Assembly (NCBI GenBank): GCA_013178225.1
Contig: JABLXE010000008.1
Coordinates: 1-64,000 of the forward strand
From: Methanotrichaceae archaeon
GTDB lineage: Archaea > Halobacteriota > Methanosarcinia > Methanotrichales > Methanotrichaceae
DNA length: 64,000 bases
Reading direction: 5' to 3'
Position numbers and translations under genes: made by a program. The first letter of the stretch is position 1. Every line of letters starts with the position of its first letter. Positions 61,427-64,000 of this stretch are shown piece by piece. The notes under the pieces were generated by a model. The model saw only the letters and a list, made by a program, of their open reading frames with translations. It did no database searches and had not been told where the DNA came from.

Positions 61427-61594
61427 TCACAAATGAGCCAGGCGGACTTTCCTTTCGTTGCGGTCCAGATATTCCTTTATGGCCTCAATTATTACCTCTG
61501 ACTTCTGGCAGTACAGAACCCCCCTGTTCTTGGCCACGTACTCCATCAGTCGGTCGTTCAGCTCCGGGCTTATCTCTACCTCTACCTTGGGCAT
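61427..61594 (-). CDS. Ribbon-helix-helix protein (CopG-like)
   Basis: The 55-residue minus-strand frame reads MPKVEVEISPELNDRLMEYVAKN, then KSEVIIEAIKEYLDRNERK, an RHH fold with the K-S-E-V-I helix start. GGAGG lies 13 bases upstream of the ATG. It is a likely small DNA-binding regulator or antitoxin; no toxin gene is adjacent. Confidence 0.75.
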   Translation of the reverse strand: MPKVEVEISPELNDRLMEYVAKNRGVLYCQKSEVIIEAIKEYLDRNERKVRLAHL

Positions 61595-61819
61595 GTTCTA
61601 TTGTTGCCTCCGGCGACATTAATCAAGTTAATCCTTCAGCAATTGGGACCCGGAAGCCGGGCCGCAAAACAGTCTCCCATGTTTCCCATCATGCCGTTTT
61701 CTGAAATTGAACACTCGTTAGCGTTCACTCCTGTGAGACGATCATAACAATTATGAAACGTAGTGCGACAGCTCTATCCAGGCTAGGACAAATTTGAAGT
61801 AAAATAGACGAGAGAGAGT

Positions 61820-63625
61820 TTGCCGGACATGACGACGAGATGGAAGGATTGCTGGGATGCAGCGCCGGAGCTGCATATGCTGCTAAAAGAAAGCAAGACC
61901 CTGGAGAGTGCGCGCAACAAGGTGATGCGATATCTGGAGGCCAAGGAATGGACCTACATGAACGATTCCAGTGAGATAGATCCCTGGGACTATGTTCTTT
62001 ACAAAGAGGCGTTGCGAACGCTCAGAAATATCGTCTCCCCTCGCAACGAAAAGGCCTCTGAGAGTTCTGCGCTCCAGTACCTGTGGACGGCAGCGCTCTC
62101 CGGCGATTCGGAGGTCGCTGACGATTTCATCGCCGAGTTCGTTCACTTCTTTAAGGCTCTTAAGCTCAATTCCGATGTCTACCCCTCCCGGCTGATGGAG
62201 GGAATCGAGATCCCCAACTTCGACGATTTTGAGGGCCGGGAGGCGGGAAAAATGAGGTCCGATTTTCTGGACCTGATGGGAGAGCGCATGGACCGCTATC
62301 TGGTGAAGTACAGAAGCGGCCTTGAGGCAGACATCGTGAAGCTGCGGCAGGAGAACAGGGGACGCATCCTGGAGGCCCTGGACAGCAGAGAGGATGACTG
62401 GGCCGATTGGCACTGGCAGTTCAAGCACGTCTTCAAGGACTTGAGCAGCCTGGAGACGCTCAAAAAGGTCGTCGAGCTGGACAGCGAGCACGAGCAAGCG
62501 ATCCGTCTCGCGGTCGAGAACCACATCCCGTTCGGTGTGACACCTTATTACCTCCATCTCATGGACCCTCAGCCCAGCGACCGGGACTTCGCGGTCAGAT
62601 GGCAGGTCTTTCCGCCCTTGAGCTATGTCGAGAACATGATTGCACACCGCAAGGACCGCAAGTGGGCCTTCGACTTCATGAGGGAGCGGGACACCTCTCC
62701 AATTGACCTGGTCACCCGGCGCTACCCGAGGGTGGCCATCATCAAGCCCTATGAGTCCTGCCCCCAGATCTGCGTGTACTGCCAGCGCAACTGGGAGATC
62801 ACCTCCCCGCTCATGGCCTCAGCCATGGCTCCGCCGGAGAAGCTGGACGCGGCCCTGGACTGGTTTGCAGAGCACAACCGGATGATGGACATCCTGGTGA
62901 CCGGAGGCGATCCTCTGGTGATGGGCGACGAGCTTATCGACCGGATACTGAACAGGCTCTCGCAGATGCCCCATTTGAAGAGCATCCGCATCGCCACCCG
63001 CACCCCGGCCACGGTTCCCCAGAGAATCACGCCGGAGCTGTGCGAGATTTTTTCCCAGTATCATGAGCCCGGCAAGAGGAACCTGTGCGTGGTGACCCAT
63101 CTCATGCACCCCTATGAGATCACCCCCGAGGCGGTGGAGGCCGTAGCCAGAATAAGACGTGTGGGGATGATGGTCTACAACCAGCAAGTCTTCACCTTTG
63201 CCAACAGCAGGAAGTTCGAGACCGCTGCCCTGAGAATTGCCCTCAAGCAGATCGGGATAGATCCCTACTATACCTTCAACATGAAGGGCAAGACGGAGAT
63301 GGAGGACTATTCCGTTCCCATCGCCAGGATACTGCAGGAGCGAAAGGAAGAAGCCCGGACGCTGCCCGGGATCTTCCGGACCGACGAGCCGGTCTTCAAT
63401 GTTCCCGGACTTGGAAAAGACCATCTGCGGGCCTGGCAGAACCACGAGATGATCGGAATTACCCCCGAAGGCAGGAGGATCTATTCGTTCCTGCCCTGGG
63501 AGAAGAACATCGCCAAGGTCAAGCCCTACATCTACACCGATGTCCCCATTCTCACCTACCTGAAGCGCCTGAAGGAGAGAAATGAGGACCCCGAGGACTA
63601 CCGCAGCATCTGGTATTATTACTGA
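61820..63625 (+). CDS. KamA-family radical SAM protein (lysine 2,3-aminomutase-like), enlarged
   Basis: The radical SAM motif is C-x3-C-x2-C in YESCPQICVYCQRN (Cys at about 314, 318 and 321). GGDPLVMG is the SAM-binding glycine motif and NVPGLGKDHL offers the lysine expected to hold PLP. At 601 residues it exceeds classical lysine 2,3-aminomutase (about 410) by an N-terminal helical domain of some 190 residues. Classical enzymes in methanogens start synthesis of the osmolyte N-epsilon-acetyl-beta-lysine; this form may use another substrate. No acetyltransferase (AblB) is next to it. TTG 61820 or ATG 61829 is the start. Confidence 0.8.
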   Translation: MPDMTTRWKDCWDAAPELHMLLKESKTLESARNKVMRYLEAKEWTYMNDSSEIDPWDYVLYKEALRTLRNIVSPRNEKASESSALQYLWTAALSGDSEVADDFIAEFVHFFKALKLNSDVYPSRLMEGIEIPNFDDFEGREAGKMRSDFLDLMGERMDRYLVKYRSGLEADIVKLRQENRGRILEALDSREDDWADWHWQFKHVFKDLSSLETLKKVVELDSEHEQAIRLAVENHIPFGVTPYYLHLMDPQPSDRDFAVRWQVFPPLSYVENMIAHRKDRKWAFDFMRERDTSPIDLVTRRYPRVAIIKPYESCPQICVYCQRNWEITSPLMASAMAPPEKLDAALDWFAEHNRMMDILVTGGDPLVMGDELIDRILNRLSQMPHLKSIRIATRTPATVPQRITPELCEIFSQYHEPGKRNLCVVTHLMHPYEITPEAVEAVARIRRVGMMVYNQQVFTFANSRKFETAALRIALKQIGIDPYYTFNMKGKTEMEDYSVPIARILQERKEEARTLPGIFRTDEPVFNVPGLGKDHLRAWQNHEMIGITPEGRRIYSFLPWEKNIAKVKPYIYTDVPILTYLKRLKERNEDPEDYRSIWYYY

Positions 63626-63742
63626 CATCCATTACTGACATTCTGAAATTATTCGCGGATGTTGGCGAGGTCAGTCACCTAAAATAGAAGATGGGGCTTC
63701 CCGGAAAAATTTTTTGAAAAAAGAGGCCAAGGATAATCTATT

Positions 63743-64000
63743 CTAGTCCTTCTGCAGCCACTCAACCAGCCTCTCCAGTCCGGCAACTGTATCCTCGCAG
63801 TTGGCCAGGATGAATTCCTCCGGCAGCTCCTGGTGCAGAGCGATGGTCTCGCCGGCGGCCAGCGCCTGTGCCCCGTTGAAATTGATGTAAGATAGCCTGG
63901 CAGTCAGTTCACCTTTCGGCCTCTCGAAAACCGATCCCGGCAAGAGGGCCACTCCTGTCTCCTTCAAAAGCCGCTCGCATAAAGTTGCGCTGCTGCAAAT
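63743..64000 (-). CDS. Fold-type I PLP aminotransferase, C-terminal part
   Basis: The gene runs off the window; only its last 85 residues are present: ICSSATLCERLLKETGVALLPGSVFERPKGELTARLSYINFNG... The V-A-L-L-P-G-S-x-F and L-T-A-R-L-S-Y segments match the small domain of aspartate/aromatic-type aminotransferases, with the Arg that binds the substrate carboxylate in ARLSY. Substrate cannot be told. Confidence 0.8.
   Translation of the reverse strand: MCSSATLCERLLKETGVALLPGSVFERPKGELTARLSYINFNGAQALAAGETIALHQELPEEFILANCEDTVAGLERLVEWLQKD

Noticed and set aside
1-64000. CRISPR arrays, rRNA genes, complete insertion sequences
   Set aside because: No regularly spaced direct repeats of CRISPR type, no rRNA-like sequence and no transposase were seen.

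Overview
The window looks like a chromosomal segment of an acetate-using methanogenic archaeon, most likely a Methanothrix (Methanosaeta)-type member of the Methanosarcinales/Methanotrichales. The support is a radical-SAM methanogenesis marker (Mmp10), an iron-sulfur flavoprotein of the Methanosarcina type, the archaeal CoA pathway pair (pantoate kinase and phosphopantothenate synthetase), archaeal Trm5, UPF0248 and Vms1-like proteins, two tRNA genes with introns at the canonical position 37/38, archaeal TATA boxes, and several probably leaderless mRNAs. Base composition is moderately GC-rich, apart from one AT-rich islet at 5.7-7.2 kb.

Layout. 0-5.6 kb: a 5'-truncated DUF362 ferredoxin, an iron-sulfur flavoprotein, two small DUF4405-type membrane proteins, and three exported proteins, two of which share a promoter block. 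5.7-7.2 kb: an AT-rich, frameshifted nuclease-like gene. 7.2-11.8 kb: a coiled-coil protein, smc and scpA in one operon. 12-16.7 kb: mmp10, then a metal cluster with two NifX-type proteins, a DUF5320 protein, a cation-diffusion exporter fused to a NifX domain, and a ZIP importer. 16.9-21.4 kb: peptide/nickel-type binding protein and permeases with a methyltransferase between them, and no ATPase genes. 22.5-24.3 kb: an Na+/H+ antiporter with a TrkA-N domain.

24.4-38.7 kb is an iron/tetrapyrrole island: three BtuF/FepB-type binding proteins (one with a dockerin-like calcium-binding head), an 1845-residue exported protein combining a PQQ-type propeller, DUF4430 and a complete CobN-like chelatase, then feoA-feoB-dtxR behind two DtxR-type operators, followed by two methyltransferases (one frameshifted). 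The surface CobN protein is the strongest candidate for an undescribed system. A reasonable reading is extracellular demetallation or binding of haem or another tetrapyrrole, with uptake of the metal by FeoB under DtxR control.

38.7-55.2 kb is accessory: exported proteins, SRPBCC proteins, an HhH DNA glycosylase, an AbrB/ribbon-helix-helix pair, a TelA / VWA-binding-protein / XpaC-like stress triad, a membrane serine protease, Trm5, and three HicB genes, one with an adjacent frameshifted hicA. 55.2-64 kb is mostly housekeeping: tRNA-Met, coaBC-pantoate kinase-PPS, an LRV-repeat protein, a Vms1-like protein, tRNA-Arg, small zinc-ribbon/UPF0248 proteins, an enlarged lysine-2,3-aminomutase-like enzyme and the end of an aminotransferase.

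Six or more genes are broken by single-base shifts, several of them at short homopolymers. They may be true pseudogenes or assembly errors; read data are needed to tell.
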